Positions 42,000 to 51,742 of a DNA stretch of 57,159 bases are shown here, piece by piece. The stretch's first letter is position 1. Each line of letters starts with the position of its first letter. Both the position numbers and the translations under genes were made by a program. Under the pieces are notes generated by a model. It saw only the letters and a list, made by a program, of their open reading frames with translations. It was not told where the DNA came from and ran no database searches. The stretch comes from RGIG5952 sp045627605 (GTDB lineage Bacteria > Verrucomicrobiota > Kiritimatiellia > RFP12 > JAAYLN01), in assembly GCA_045627605.1 (NCBI GenBank), contig JAZQOA010000018.1, forward strand, positions 1 to 57,159, read 5' to 3'.

Positions 42000-44405
42000 A
42001 TGACGACCCGTTTCCCGATTATCGGCGCCGCTCTCGCCTCCGCCACTCTTCTTCTCGCCGGCTGCGCCTCGACGGCGCCCGAAGCCACGGCCCCCGCCGC
42101 CACGGCGGCCGCCCAAGCCACGGCCCAGCCCCCCGCCCTCAAGGACGAGGCCCGCGCCGTCATCAACAACCTCCGCAACTACAGCGTCCACTCCTTCGCC
42201 GACGACGTCCTCAAGAAAGTCCCGCCCGCCCTCGAGTTTCTCGCCGCGAACGCGGGCGACGTCTCAAACAAGGCCGTGCTTGCCGAGGTGAAGTCCAACG
42301 TCCTCAAGACCTCGGCGCGCGCCGGCGACTTCGACATCGCCAAGTCCGTCGCCAACGAACTTCTTGAAACCGAGGGCATCTACGGCGGGTGGAGGCTCGA
42401 CGCGGCCGACTACCTCGCAAAGGGCCTCCTGCGCGGCGACGACAACAACGGGGCCGACGCCCTCTACGCCCGCTTCGCCAACCTCGAGCCCCAGTTCCTG
42501 CCGATGGGCGAAATCGTCCGCGCCAACGCGCTCCGCGCTTCGCTCCGCGTCCGCCAGGGCGACATGGCCGGTGCCCTCGCCATCATCGCCGAGGCCCGCA
42601 AGCGCACCCCCGGCAACGAGGGCTGGAACGAAGGCTTCCACGCGCAGCTCGACGACGAGGCCGTGAAGATCTACAAGGAGTTCACCCGCTACCAGGAGGC
42701 CTACGACTACTGCATCTCAAAGGGACGCAAAGCCAAGGCCCTCTCGCTGCTCTCCGGCGGCTACATCGACGACGCGCCGCGCGGCCTGAAGCTCGCCCGG
42801 GAAATCCTTGCGGACGCCTCTTCCACCACCGGCGAGAAACTCGAGGCCTGGGACTGGATCTTCTCCCGCGACCAGGCCGCCGCCGACAAGTCCTTCGCGG
42901 ACGTGCTCGGCACCTCCACCCGCGAAACCAACAACGTCATCGGCAAGCTCCGGGGCAAATTGGCGCAAGCCAACATCGGCAACGTCTACGACGGCGGCCA
43001 TCCCGCCTACTACTCCAACTGGCCTGAGACGATCCGCGCCTGGGAGGCCTACGAGAAGATTCTCCGCCTCAACGGCGCCAAGCCAGACTTCGCCCAGGCA
43101 CAGTACGGCATGATTGCCTACGCGGAGTCGGGCGACATGAAGAAGGCCGTCGCCACGGCGCAGTTCGGCCTCGAAAACGACAAGCTGAAGCCCGAGGAGC
43201 GCTACGAACTCGCCCTTGCGGCACGCACCCTGGGCCTCGCCGGGACACCGGCCGCCATCGCAAAGGCCATTCTCGCGGCCGAAAACGAACTCGGCGCGGA
43301 ACTCCCGCCCGCAGAGCGAATCAAGCGCTTCGACCGCGTGGGCGGCGCGGCAGTCGCCTCCAAAAACGAAAACCTCGCCCGCGGTTTCGCGGCCAGCCGC
43401 TCATCCCTCAAGCCCGACCTCGGGAAGAAGCGCTATGTCGCCAAATTCTCCCCGCGGAACATCGCCGGCGCCGGCGACTGGGCCAACCTGCCCTTCAAGC
43501 CCGAGGAGCAGGACTTCGACCGCAAGTACGGCGGGGGCGACCTCTCGTTCATGACGACGGATGTCGCCACCGGCGACCGCGGCAACGCCGTCAAGGGCGG
43601 CCACTCCGAGCATCCCACGACCTTGCAGGTCGTCACCGACGAGTGGGGCATCCACATCCTCCTCTCCTTCTACGACAAGCGCGCGCGGGAGTTCGAGGCG
43701 GGAGCACTCGACGCCGGCAGCTACGAGTGCTATATCGCGCCCGGCGAAAACCAGCCCTACTCCTGCTTCCTCTGCCGTCTGAAGAAAGACGCCTCGGCCG
43801 GGCTCTACCACACGTCGTACAACAGCCCGGGGCACCGGCGCATTCCCGAAGCCGACCAGTCGAAGGTGAAGAGCGAAACGCTCTTCACAGACGACCGCGT
43901 GCTCAACTACATCGCCTTCTCGTGGGACAATTTCGCGACGCTCATCCCCACGGAAGACTCGATGTGGGACCTTGAGTGCATCTTCTGGGGGCCCGTGTCC
44001 TCGGCGTGGAACGGCACCGAGTCGATCCATGGCCGCAGCACCTGGGGCACCCTCGCCTTCTCCCTCTCCGCCGCCGACCGCGCCAAAATCTACCGCGCCC
44101 AGATCTTCAAGGCCGCCAACGCCTACAAGGCCGAGAAATCGCCGAACCCGCCCCTGCCCGGCAGCGTCCAGGGGGGCGTCTTCGACTTCTGGCAGGACGG
44201 CGAGCTCGGCGACCCCGAGTTCTACGAGAAGGTCCTGAAGCCCCTCGAGGAGCAGCTCGACAAAGGTCTTGAGCGCGTCAAGGTCGGGATGTCCGACGAC
44301 GACGTCCGCGACCTCACCGAAAACTACCTCCAGCAGTGGCGCGACATCCGCTTCACCGTCGGCAAGCTCCGCGCCGACTACCTGAAGCGCAAGCTCGCCG
44401 AGTAG
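42000..44405 (+). CDS. Lipoprotein with TPR-like helices and a sugar-binding-like C-terminal domain
   Basis: The 801-residue protein has a lipoprotein signal with lipobox LLLAGC (cysteine at about 22) and an Ala/Thr/Pro-rich linker. A long helical TPR-like region follows (about 50-470: AGDFDIAKSVANELLETEG, NLEPQFLPMGEIVRAN). The last 330 residues form a DOMON/CBM9-like beta-sandwich (EWGIHILLSFYDKRAREFE, GSYECYIAPGENQPY, STWGTLAFSLSAAD). It probably sits in the outer or inner membrane and presents a glycan ligand or organises the enzymes. It starts 8 bp after the GH123-like gene. No close named family is recognised. Confidence 0.7.
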   Translation: MTTRFPIIGAALASATLLLAGCASTAPEATAPAATAAAQATAQPPALKDEARAVINNLRNYSVHSFADDVLKKVPPALEFLAANAGDVSNKAVLAEVKSNVLKTSARAGDFDIAKSVANELLETEGIYGGWRLDAADYLAKGLLRGDDNNGADALYARFANLEPQFLPMGEIVRANALRASLRVRQGDMAGALAIIAEARKRTPGNEGWNEGFHAQLDDEAVKIYKEFTRYQEAYDYCISKGRKAKALSLLSGGYIDDAPRGLKLAREILADASSTTGEKLEAWDWIFSRDQAAADKSFADVLGTSTRETNNVIGKLRGKLAQANIGNVYDGGHPAYYSNWPETIRAWEAYEKILRLNGAKPDFAQAQYGMIAYAESGDMKKAVATAQFGLENDKLKPEERYELALAARTLGLAGTPAAIAKAILAAENELGAELPPAERIKRFDRVGGAAVASKNENLARGFAASRSSLKPDLGKKRYVAKFSPRNIAGAGDWANLPFKPEEQDFDRKYGGGDLSFMTTDVATGDRGNAVKGGHSEHPTTLQVVTDEWGIHILLSFYDKRAREFEAGALDAGSYECYIAPGENQPYSCFLCRLKKDASAGLYHTSYNSPGHRRIPEADQSKVKSETLFTDDRVLNYIAFSWDNFATLIPTEDSMWDLECIFWGPVSSAWNGTESIHGRSTWGTLAFSLSAADRAKIYRAQIFKAANAYKAEKSPNPPLPGSVQGGVFDFWQDGELGDPEFYEKVLKPLEEQLDKGLERVKVGMSDDDVRDLTENYLQQWRDIRFTVGKLRADYLKRKLAE

Positions 44406-44481
44406 TCCGCCGGCGCGGCGCGACGACCGATGCCGCGCGCCGCGCCCCCACAGCGGGCAGCGCATCGGGAAAGGCCCTCAA

Positions 44482-46476
44482 ATGGCTCTTTGCGACAGGG
44501 ACGCGGCCGGCATGCGGCTCGCGCCGCTTTTTGGCGACCACGCCGTCATCCAACGCGGGAAAACAACTCCCGTCTGGGGGTGCAACGCGCAGCCGCGCGC
44601 AAAACTCGCCTGCCGCATCGGCGGCGCGACGAGCTGGACCGTCGCCAATCCCGACGGCACCTTCCTCTTCTACCTGCCGCCGATGGAGGCGGGCGGCCCC
44701 TACGACCTCACCGTCGCCAACGAGACGCGAACGGGCAGTGCGCCGCTCGCCGAGGTCTTCACCGCGTCGCACGACGTGTACGTGGGTGAAGTCTGGCTCT
44801 GCTCGGGCCAGAGCAACATGGCGCTGGAAATGCGGCGGGCAAAGCCGGGATTCGGCGACGAGCCCGTGGAAAAACTCCGCGTCTTCGCCGTCCCCGCCGG
44901 ATGCCGCGCCGGACGCCCCGCGGCCGACGTGGACGCCACCTGGGATGTCGCCACCCCGGAATCCGCCCAGGGCAAATCCGCCGTCGCGGTCTTTTTCGGA
45001 CGCGAACTCCAGCGCGAACTGGGCTGCGCCGTCGGCGTCGTCGTCGCCGCCGTGGGCGGCACCATCGCGATGAACTGGACAAGTCGCGACGGTCTCCTCG
45101 CCACGCCGGAAGGGCGCCGCATCGTCGAGAAATACGAACGGGGACTTTCAAATCCCGCAACCTGGGCCGACCCGCCATCCGCGAATACCGGCGCGGACGT
45201 GGCGGACGACGGCATCTCCGCCGAGGCGGCGGGCTGGGCGCTCCCCGAAGCCGACACGACGGACTGGACCGTCGCGGACGCCCCCTGCGACTTCGCCGCG
45301 GCCTTCGGCCACGCCTTCAACGGCGCAGCCTGGTTCCGGAAGGACATCGACATTCCCGCCGAATGGGAAGGCCATGCCCTCACCCTCGCCCTCCCCGCCA
45401 TCGACAAGCACGACATCGCCTTCTTCAACGGCGTCGAAGTCGGCCGCACCGGCAAGGGGTTCGAGTGGGAGGCGTGGGACAAGCCCCGCACCTATGCCGT
45501 CCCCGCCGGCCTTGTCAAGGCCGGACGCGCCACGATTGCCATCCGCATCTGGAGCTACAAGCTCGGCGCCGGCTTCTCAACCGGAGTCGACCATTTCTCC
45601 ATCGGGCCGGCCGACGGCACCGACGCAACCGCCCTTGAAGGCGATTGGCGGACAAAAGTCGAGCGCGACATCGGCAACCGGACGGAATCCCTGCCGCCCG
45701 TCCGCCATCCCGGCGGACGTTCCATCGGCGTCCCCCACGGACTTTACGACGGCATGATCGCGCCGCTCGTCCCCTTCGCCCTCCGCGGGGCGGTCTGGTA
45801 CCAGGGCGAATCCGAAGCCGACGCCATGGACGACGCGCGGCGGCACAAGGCCCTTCTCGCGGGGATGATCAACGACTGGCGGCGGAAATGGGGCGATGAA
45901 AAGATGCCTTTCTGCATCGTCCAGATCGCCAACTTCGGCCCGCTCCGCACCTACGAGAAGTCCTCGCCGTGGTCGGTGGTCCGCTTTGCGCAGCTTCAGC
46001 TCTCGCTCGAAATGGAAGGCGTCGGCATGGTCTCGGCCATTGACGTCGGCGAGGCCACGAACCTCCATCCCGCCGACAAGCTCACAGTCGGCAAGCGCCT
46101 CGCCAACTGGGCGATGGCCAGCGTCTACGGCGACACCGGCAGGACGGCCACGGGACCGCGCTTCGTCTCGGCCGTGGCGGACGGCTGCAAGATCACTGTC
46201 CGCTTTGCCGATGCCGCGCACGGGCTCGCCACGCGCGACGGCGCCCCCGTCGGCGCGTTGCGCCTCGCGGGCGAAGACGGCGTCTTCCACGCGGCAGAGG
46301 GCGAAATCCTTGGCGACAGCCTTGTCGTCTCCTCGTCCGAGGTCCCTTCGCCCAGGGCCGTGCAATATGCCTGGGCCAAGAACCCCGCGGCCGCCAACCT
46401 CGTCAACGCGGAAGGCTTCCCGGCGTCACCATTCAGCTGGGCGAAATCCCAAACGCAACCCGGTCAAGGAGCATGA
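44482..46476 (+). CDS. Sialate O-acetylesterase-like SGNH esterase
   Basis: The 664-residue protein resembles sialate 9-O-acetylesterases. The nucleophile is Ser111 in LCSGQSNMALEM, and the oxyanion segment is AVWYQGESEAD. The Asp/His motif lies in GEATNLHPADKLTVG (His about 529). A beta-sandwich is inserted at about 270-390 (FRKDIDIPAEWEGHALTL), as in related esterases. No signal peptide is seen. It removes O-acetyl groups that block glycosidases; the natural ester may be on sialic acid or on plant glycans. The start ATG 44482 follows GGAAAGG; ATG 44512 is an alternative. Confidence 0.82.
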   Translation: MALCDRDAAGMRLAPLFGDHAVIQRGKTTPVWGCNAQPRAKLACRIGGATSWTVANPDGTFLFYLPPMEAGGPYDLTVANETRTGSAPLAEVFTASHDVYVGEVWLCSGQSNMALEMRRAKPGFGDEPVEKLRVFAVPAGCRAGRPAADVDATWDVATPESAQGKSAVAVFFGRELQRELGCAVGVVVAAVGGTIAMNWTSRDGLLATPEGRRIVEKYERGLSNPATWADPPSANTGADVADDGISAEAAGWALPEADTTDWTVADAPCDFAAAFGHAFNGAAWFRKDIDIPAEWEGHALTLALPAIDKHDIAFFNGVEVGRTGKGFEWEAWDKPRTYAVPAGLVKAGRATIAIRIWSYKLGAGFSTGVDHFSIGPADGTDATALEGDWRTKVERDIGNRTESLPPVRHPGGRSIGVPHGLYDGMIAPLVPFALRGAVWYQGESEADAMDDARRHKALLAGMINDWRRKWGDEKMPFCIVQIANFGPLRTYEKSSPWSVVRFAQLQLSLEMEGVGMVSAIDVGEATNLHPADKLTVGKRLANWAMASVYGDTGRTATGPRFVSAVADGCKITVRFADAAHGLATRDGAPVGALRLAGEDGVFHAAEGEILGDSLVVSSSEVPSPRAVQYAWAKNPAAANLVNAEGFPASPFSWAKSQTQPGQGA

Positions 46477-46478
46477 AA

Positions 46479-48797
46479 ATGGCAAAGGCACACATACGTC
46501 AACACAATGGAGCGCCGGCAATCATCGTGGACGGCGTCCCCTGCCCGCCGATGACGATCACCGTCTCCGGGGGCGGCGGCATGGCGCCCGACGAACGCAA
46601 GGCCTACTTCCGCAAGCTCGGCGAATCCGGGCTCAAAATCTTCTACGTCAGCTGCTCGACCCGCTGGCACAACCCCGGGAACGCGGACAAAGGCGTTCCT
46701 GACGGCGTTGCCGCGACGCTCCGCGACATCCGCTTCGTCCTTGACGCCGTCCCCGACGGCTGGGTCATGCTCAGGCTCAACGTGAGCCCGCCCCGCGACT
46801 GGGTGAACGCGCATCCCGAAGAGCAATTCACCTACGGCGACGCGACAGGCCGCCGCGAACACCGCAAAGTCATCTGCACCTCCGTCGGCGGCGAACCCAT
46901 CGACGGCATGCATTCGCTCTGTTCGCAAAAATGGCGGGAAGAAGGCGAAAAGGCCATCGCGGACTTCTTCGGCGAACTTTCGCGACACCCCGAATTCTCA
47001 CGCGTTATCGGCACCTTCCTCTGCGCAGGCGGCACAAGCGAATGGTACTACCCCCACGAACTCCAGACCGCGGACGGCCTCTACGGGGACTTCTCCGAGC
47101 CGTTCCGCGCCGAGTACGAAGCCTTCCTCCGCCGCAAATACGGCACCGTCGAGGAGCTTCGGCGCGTCTGGATGCGGCCGGACGCGACCTTCGAGCACCC
47201 GGCCATCCCCACCCCCGAGGAGCGCGCATTCGTCGAGAAGGCCGACGCGAAGATCGTCAAGGCCCTCCGCGAATGGGAGACCGAAGGGCGCGTCATCGGC
47301 CTCAAGCTCGACATGAACGCCCGCGAACCGACCAACACCGGCGTCTTCCTCAACGCCAACGGCTACGCGCACGTGGCGGACTTCTACACCGCCTGGCACC
47401 TCTCCACCGCGCACACCATCATCCACTTCGCAAAGGCCCTCAAGCGGTTCAGCAAGGATCTCCTTGTCGGCGCCTTCTACGGGTCGTATGGCTGCCAGAG
47501 CTATTTCGACGGCGGCACGGCATCGGGCACGCCCGCGATTCTCGATTCGGGCGTCGTCGATTTTCTCGCCGCGCCCGGCGTCTACAACAACCGGGAGCCC
47601 GGCGGCATCGTCGCGCAACGCGAGATGCAGGACTCCTTCCGCCTGCGCAACCTCATCTACGTCTGCGAGGACGACTCCCGCACGCACCTCTGCAAGCCCT
47701 GGATGCAGCGCGACGCCATGGCGCTCTACACCGTCGCGGACTCCGTCAACACGCTCAAGCGCGACTTCGCCCGCGACATCTGCGAGGACATTCACGGCTG
47801 GTGGTTCGACATGGGATGCGGCTGGTACAACGACCCCGAAATCCTCTCGCTTTTCAAGCGGCAGCGCGAGATCGCGGACTTCGCCTACGCCCTCGACCGC
47901 ACGAAGAAAAACGAAATCGCCCTCATCTACGATACCGAAAGCGTCCACTGCGTCTCGCAATACACGAGCCAGATGGTGCTCGACTTCTACCGCACGTCGG
48001 ACCTCGGCAGAATCGGCGCCCCCGTGGACTACTACTTCCACGACGACCTTGCCCGCGCCGACATGCCCGACTACAAGCTCTACGTGATGCTCAACCAGTA
48101 TTACCTCACGGACGCGGAGCGCGAAGCCATCTACGCCAAGGCGAAGCGGAACGGCGCGACAATCCTCTGGCTCTACGCGCCGGGCTTCATCAATCCCGGC
48201 GCAGGGCGCGTCATGGACGTCGCCAACGTCGAGAAGACCGTCGGCATGAAACTCGGCTTCATCGACAAGACCTTCTTCCCGCACTTCCGCGTCAACCCTT
48301 CGGCGCACCCCGCCCTGGCGCTCGCCTCGCCTTCGCGCCGCTACGGCGTCATCGACGCCGACGTCCACAGCAACATCTGGCTCGGCTCCGTCCTCCAGCC
48401 CGCCTACGCCAACCCCGGCTTCTACATCGACGACCCGGAGGCAACAGTTCTCGGCCGCTACTGCTGCAATGGACTTCCCGCCCTGGCGATGGTCGGGAAA
48501 GACGGCGCGAAAAGCATCTACTGCGCCTCGCACATCGTCCAGGCCGATCTCCTCGCGTCAATCGCCGCCTATTCGGGCTGCCACCTCTTCGCGCGACCCG
48601 GCGACGTCCTCTACGCCAACGAAAACTTCGTCGTCCTCCACGCGAAGGACGATGGTCCGCGCACCATCCGCTTCAAGCGCCCCTGCTCGCCCTACGAAGT
48701 CTACGAAAAGCGCTACTACGGCCACGGAACCGACCACATCGACGTCGAAATGACGCTCGGCCAGACGCTCATGTGGAGCACGGCCGGGCAATGCTGA
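46479..48797 (+). CDS. GH42-like clan GH-A glycoside hydrolase
   Basis: The 772-residue protein has a TIM barrel (about 30-440) and a C-terminal flavodoxin-like trimerisation domain (about 480-640: PDYKLYVMLNQYYLTDAERE, AKAKRNGATILWLYAPG), the architecture of GH42 beta-galactosidases. A likely acid/base glutamate is in CAGGTSEWYYPHEL. The nucleophile region is less clear. No signal peptide is present. The start is ATG 46479, not 46473, because AGGAG is 7 nt before it; the gap to the esterase stop is then 2 bp. The substrate could be a beta-galactoside or another beta-glycoside. It closes the glycan locus. Confidence 0.75.
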   Translation: MAKAHIRQHNGAPAIIVDGVPCPPMTITVSGGGGMAPDERKAYFRKLGESGLKIFYVSCSTRWHNPGNADKGVPDGVAATLRDIRFVLDAVPDGWVMLRLNVSPPRDWVNAHPEEQFTYGDATGRREHRKVICTSVGGEPIDGMHSLCSQKWREEGEKAIADFFGELSRHPEFSRVIGTFLCAGGTSEWYYPHELQTADGLYGDFSEPFRAEYEAFLRRKYGTVEELRRVWMRPDATFEHPAIPTPEERAFVEKADAKIVKALREWETEGRVIGLKLDMNAREPTNTGVFLNANGYAHVADFYTAWHLSTAHTIIHFAKALKRFSKDLLVGAFYGSYGCQSYFDGGTASGTPAILDSGVVDFLAAPGVYNNREPGGIVAQREMQDSFRLRNLIYVCEDDSRTHLCKPWMQRDAMALYTVADSVNTLKRDFARDICEDIHGWWFDMGCGWYNDPEILSLFKRQREIADFAYALDRTKKNEIALIYDTESVHCVSQYTSQMVLDFYRTSDLGRIGAPVDYYFHDDLARADMPDYKLYVMLNQYYLTDAEREAIYAKAKRNGATILWLYAPGFINPGAGRVMDVANVEKTVGMKLGFIDKTFFPHFRVNPSAHPALALASPSRRYGVIDADVHSNIWLGSVLQPAYANPGFYIDDPEATVLGRYCCNGLPALAMVGKDGAKSIYCASHIVQADLLASIAAYSGCHLFARPGDVLYANENFVVLHAKDDGPRTIRFKRPCSPYEVYEKRYYGHGTDHIDVEMTLGQTLMWSTAGQC

Positions 48798-48818
48798 AAG
48801 GGGCACTTCCCCAACCGC

Positions 48819-49370
48819 TCAACCCTCGACAATCCACTGGCCGAGGTTGCGCTTGTCCCAGTCGAAGGCGCAGCCGATCTTGAAGAGCTTGCGCGGGTCG
48901 GAGGCAAAGCGGTTCGCATAGCCCTTTTCGTTGATTTGTCCAAGCGCCTCCTCCGAGGTGCCGCGTCACCTCCGGCGAGCCGAGGTGACCGAGCAGAGGC
49001 TTGTCGTACTCGTCAAGCAAGAGCGCCATCTTTTTTTCGGGCGACTTCGCGGCCAAGGCGATGATCAACCGGGTGAACGCAATGGACGGGTCAGTCGACG
49101 GCTCGACTTCAACGCCATTGCGAACGGCCTCGTTTTTAAGCAGCTCGATCAGCTTGCCGCGGAATCCCTCGACCGTCTCCGACTGGCACGGGCCCATGTC
49201 AAGCCGCGCGACCGGATACGTCTTCCACTCGTAGTCGCCCGAATCGATCGCCAGTCCCTTGAACAGCTCGCGCCGCCCCTCGAAGATCGACTGCAGCGTC
49301 GAAATAAGCAGAGACTTGCCGAACCGCCGCGGCCGTGCGCAGAAGTACTGGTCCCATACTTCAATTATAA
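48819..49370 (-). pseudogene. Remnant of an AAA-ATPase-like/PD-(D/E)XK protein
   Basis: The minus strand keeps two pieces of a common accessory protein. The ATPase part (49370 to about 48965) has RPRRFGKSLLISTLQSIF (Walker A region) and ALLLDEYDKPLLGHLGSPEV. The C-terminal tail (about 48960-48819) is in another frame and reads TSEEALGQINEKGYANRFAS, then the usual end. The N-terminal 30 or so residues and roughly half of the middle are missing. It is not functional. Next to it is a second ATPase-family remnant in the opposite direction. Confidence 0.75.
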
Positions 49371-49382
49371 ACCACGCCCTGC

Positions 49383-49411
49383 TTGAATTTTAATCCACGA
49401 TTTGCTACAAT
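49383..49411 (+). promoter_or_regulatory. Strong-looking promoter before a broken ATPase gene
   Basis: TTGAAT (49383-49388) and TACAAT (49406-49411) are 17 nt apart, and TGC precedes the -10. It sits between the divergent ATPase remnants, 24 nt before the ATG at 49435. Confidence 0.6.
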
Positions 49412-49434
49412 GCCTTCTTTATAAAGGCAAAAAC

Positions 49435-49999
49435 ATGATTACAAGATGGCAGGAACAAGCTCTTCGACACTTGCTTGAGGTGCGACGAGGCGTTCACTTG
49501 ACGGGAGTCCACGTATCTTTCCGCACTCAAGGCGTTGTATGTTTTCGACGAGGTGCCGGCATGGTCTGGCAGTGACTATGCGAAGATCGGGAAGAGGCCG
49601 AAATGGTTTGCATCGGATCCCGGGCTTGTCGCGAATTTGCCGGGATGGGACGAGCAAGAGGCCTATTACGACAGCGACATGAGTGGCAAGCTTATGGAAA
49701 ACTGGGTCTACCATGGGATTTCGTCTTTGAGAAGTTTGTCGCCGGGGCTTGAAGTGAGTCAGCACCGCGATTCAAACAGGCGGGAAGTTGATTTCATCGT
49801 GGAAAACCCAAAAGGAGATATCCTTGGTGTCGAGGTCAAGGCGGGGGCCATGTCGTCTGATGATTTCTCGCATCTTAAGTGGTTTGCGGCAAACTGTGCG
49901 AAACGCAAGTTCACAGGTGTCGTCCTTTATACCGGAGAGGATATCCTGCCGTTCGGGAAAAATCTCTTCGCCGTCCCAATGGCGTGTCTCGCGCAATAA
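49435..49999 (+). pseudogene. Remnant of an ATPase with C-terminal DUF4143 domain
   Basis: The first 24 codons (MITRWQEQALRHLLEVRRGV then HLTG) are the normal start of AAA/DUF4143 proteins. Where Walker A should follow, the sequence jumps to the late part of the gene in another frame (TYLSALKALYVFDEVPAW, then GRREVDFIVE-like NRREVDFIVENPKGDILGVE and KAGAMSSDDF). About 200 codons, including the whole P-loop, are deleted. The C-terminal nuclease-like domain (DFIVE...VEVKAG) is intact to the stop. A promoter and start are preserved, but the product would stop after 46 codons. Confidence 0.8.
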
Positions 50000-50012
50000 G
50001 AATGCCAAAGCC

Positions 50013-50933
50013 ATGCCGAAGATCGCCGCACTTGTCATCGCCGCACTTGTCATTGCCGTCTGGGGCGTGACTTTCGTTTCCACCAAGGCGCTTCTCGCAA
50101 GTTTTTCGCCTTTCGAAATTCTCGTCATCCGCTACGTGATGGGATACGCCGCCCTGTGGTGCCTCTGCCCCGTCCGCCTGAAGTTTTCACGGACGCGGCT
50201 TGAATTGCTTTTCGCCCTCGGCGGTCTTTTCGGCGTAACCCTCTACCAGTTCCTGGAGAATCTGGCGATCAACTACACGAACGCCTCCAACGTCAGTATC
50301 ATCGTGTCGATCTGCCCGATGATCACGGCGCTTTTCGCGCAGTTTTTCCAAGGGCGAAAGGAGGTCTCCCCTAAATTTGTCCTCGGCTTCGCCCTTGCCA
50401 TCGCCGGCGTGACCATGGTTTCCCTCAACGGCATTTCAGAATTGCACCTCAACCCCGCGGGCGACATTCTCGCCCTTTGCGCGGCGCTCTCCTGGGGCGC
50501 CTACTCCACGGCGCTGACGTCTATCAACGCACGGGGACTGAACTTCCTGCTGGTGACGCGACGCCTCTTTTTCTGGGCCATCGTCTTCATGCTGCCGTTT
50601 GTCGCCGCCGGCCTCCCCGCCGCAAGCGGCAACGGGCTCCACATCGAACTCGACGTGGCCGCCAACGCCGCCCGTTTCTCCTCCTGGGCCAACCTCGGCA
50701 ACCTGGCGTTTCTCGGGCTCGTCGCCAGCGCGGCGTGCTTCGTCGCCTGGAACAAGGTCTGCGCCGTCCTGGGTACCGTCAAGGTCACGGTCGGCATCTA
50801 CATGATTCCGGTCGTGACAATTCTCTTCGCCTTCCTGTTCCTCGGCGAAAAAATGTCCGCCATCGGCTGGCTCGGCACCGCCTGCACAATCTCCGGCGTC
50901 TTCCTCTCAGGCCGCGGCCGGCAGCCAAAGTGA
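50013..50933 (+). CDS. EamA/DMT-family transporter
   Basis: The 306-residue protein has ten predicted membrane helices in two EamA repeats (VIAVWGVTFVSTKALLASFS in the first, LCAALSWGAYSTALTSINAR in the second). The C-terminus has VTILFAFLFLGEKMSAIGWL, typical of drug/metabolite exporters. Substrate is unknown; amino acids and small metabolites are usual. ATG 50013 gives MPKIAALVIAALVIAVWG. It lies 13 bp after the DUF4143 remnant and may use its promoter. Confidence 0.88.
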   Translation: MPKIAALVIAALVIAVWGVTFVSTKALLASFSPFEILVIRYVMGYAALWCLCPVRLKFSRTRLELLFALGGLFGVTLYQFLENLAINYTNASNVSIIVSICPMITALFAQFFQGRKEVSPKFVLGFALAIAGVTMVSLNGISELHLNPAGDILALCAALSWGAYSTALTSINARGLNFLLVTRRLFFWAIVFMLPFVAAGLPAASGNGLHIELDVAANAARFSSWANLGNLAFLGLVASAACFVAWNKVCAVLGTVKVTVGIYMIPVVTILFAFLFLGEKMSAIGWLGTACTISGVFLSGRGRQPK

Positions 50934-51060
50934 TGGCCGGATCACGGCAAACGCCCGTTGCCCCTTCGTTTTTGCCTCAGGCACGCAAAAATTTCAGCGC
51001 AAAAATTTCCATACATTTTAATACTATGCTATCTTGTTATGCGCTTTTCACACGCGCAGA

Positions 51061-51663
51061 ATGACCCAGAAAACATGGAGTGCTGAAGTGGATTCCGGCA
51101 ACATCGTCATCCGCGGGCTGAGGCAAAACAACCTCAAGAACTTGGCCTTGACCGTCCCGAAAAACAAAATCGTCGTCTTCACCGGCGTTTCGGGATCGGG
51201 GAAGTCCAGCATCGTCTTCGACACCATTGCGGCCGAAAGCCAGCGGCAAATGAACGAAACCTACCCCGCATTCGTCAGGAGCAGACTCCCGAAGTACGAA
51301 AAACCCGCCGTGGACAGCATTGAGAACCTCACCTCGGCGGTCATTGTCGAAGTGTCAAGCTGGCGACACAGGGCCGACGCGACCAATCCACAGGGCGCTG
51401 AAGTCGATCTCGTCATCGACCGCAAGGATGATGTCATCAACCTCTGCGAAATGAAATTCCATGCGGGTCCTTTTGTCATTGACAAAAAGTATGCTGCGGA
51501 GCTGGCTGTTAAGCGCCAGGTTTTCCAAGTTGCGACAAAAACACGGAAAAGCCTTTATCTCACATTTGTCACGACAGATGGCCTTTACGAGAACGAATAC
51601 TCTGAATCGATTCAGTCAACTGTTGACCTTGATGCTCTTTTTGTAGATATTCCGCATGTATAG
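51061..51663 (+). pseudogene. Chimera: UvrA-like N-terminus joined to an ATPase-family C-terminus
   Basis: The single 200-residue frame changes family in the middle. Residues 1 to about 96 are the start of a UvrA-type ABC ATPase (VIRGLRQNNLKNLALTVPKN, Walker A FTGVSGSGKSSIVFD, RSRLPKYEKPAVDSIENLT). From about 98 the sequence is the end of an archaeal-ATPase/PD-(D/E)XK protein (WRHRADATNPQGAEVDLVID, INLCEMKFHAG, FVTTDGLYENEY). The signature C, Walker B and zinc domains of UvrA are absent, so it cannot be an excinuclease. It is probably a deletion product, yet the frame is open across the joint and could make protein. Confidence 0.8.
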
Positions 51664-51742
51664 TGAAACCTTCATGCCAGTTAGGCATTGTGATGCCACC
51701 CCGTTGAGGTTTGGTAATTGCCACAAAGGAAGATAAGTTATC

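Noticed and set aside
41769..42000. Upstream extension of the TPR lipoprotein
   Set aside because: The extension is a shadow of the GH123-like gene; the signal peptide and lipobox begin at ATG 42000.
48799..48816. GGGG-CACTT-CCCC as a terminator of the glycan locus
   Set aside because: Only four base pairs and no T-run; too weak to list as a terminator.
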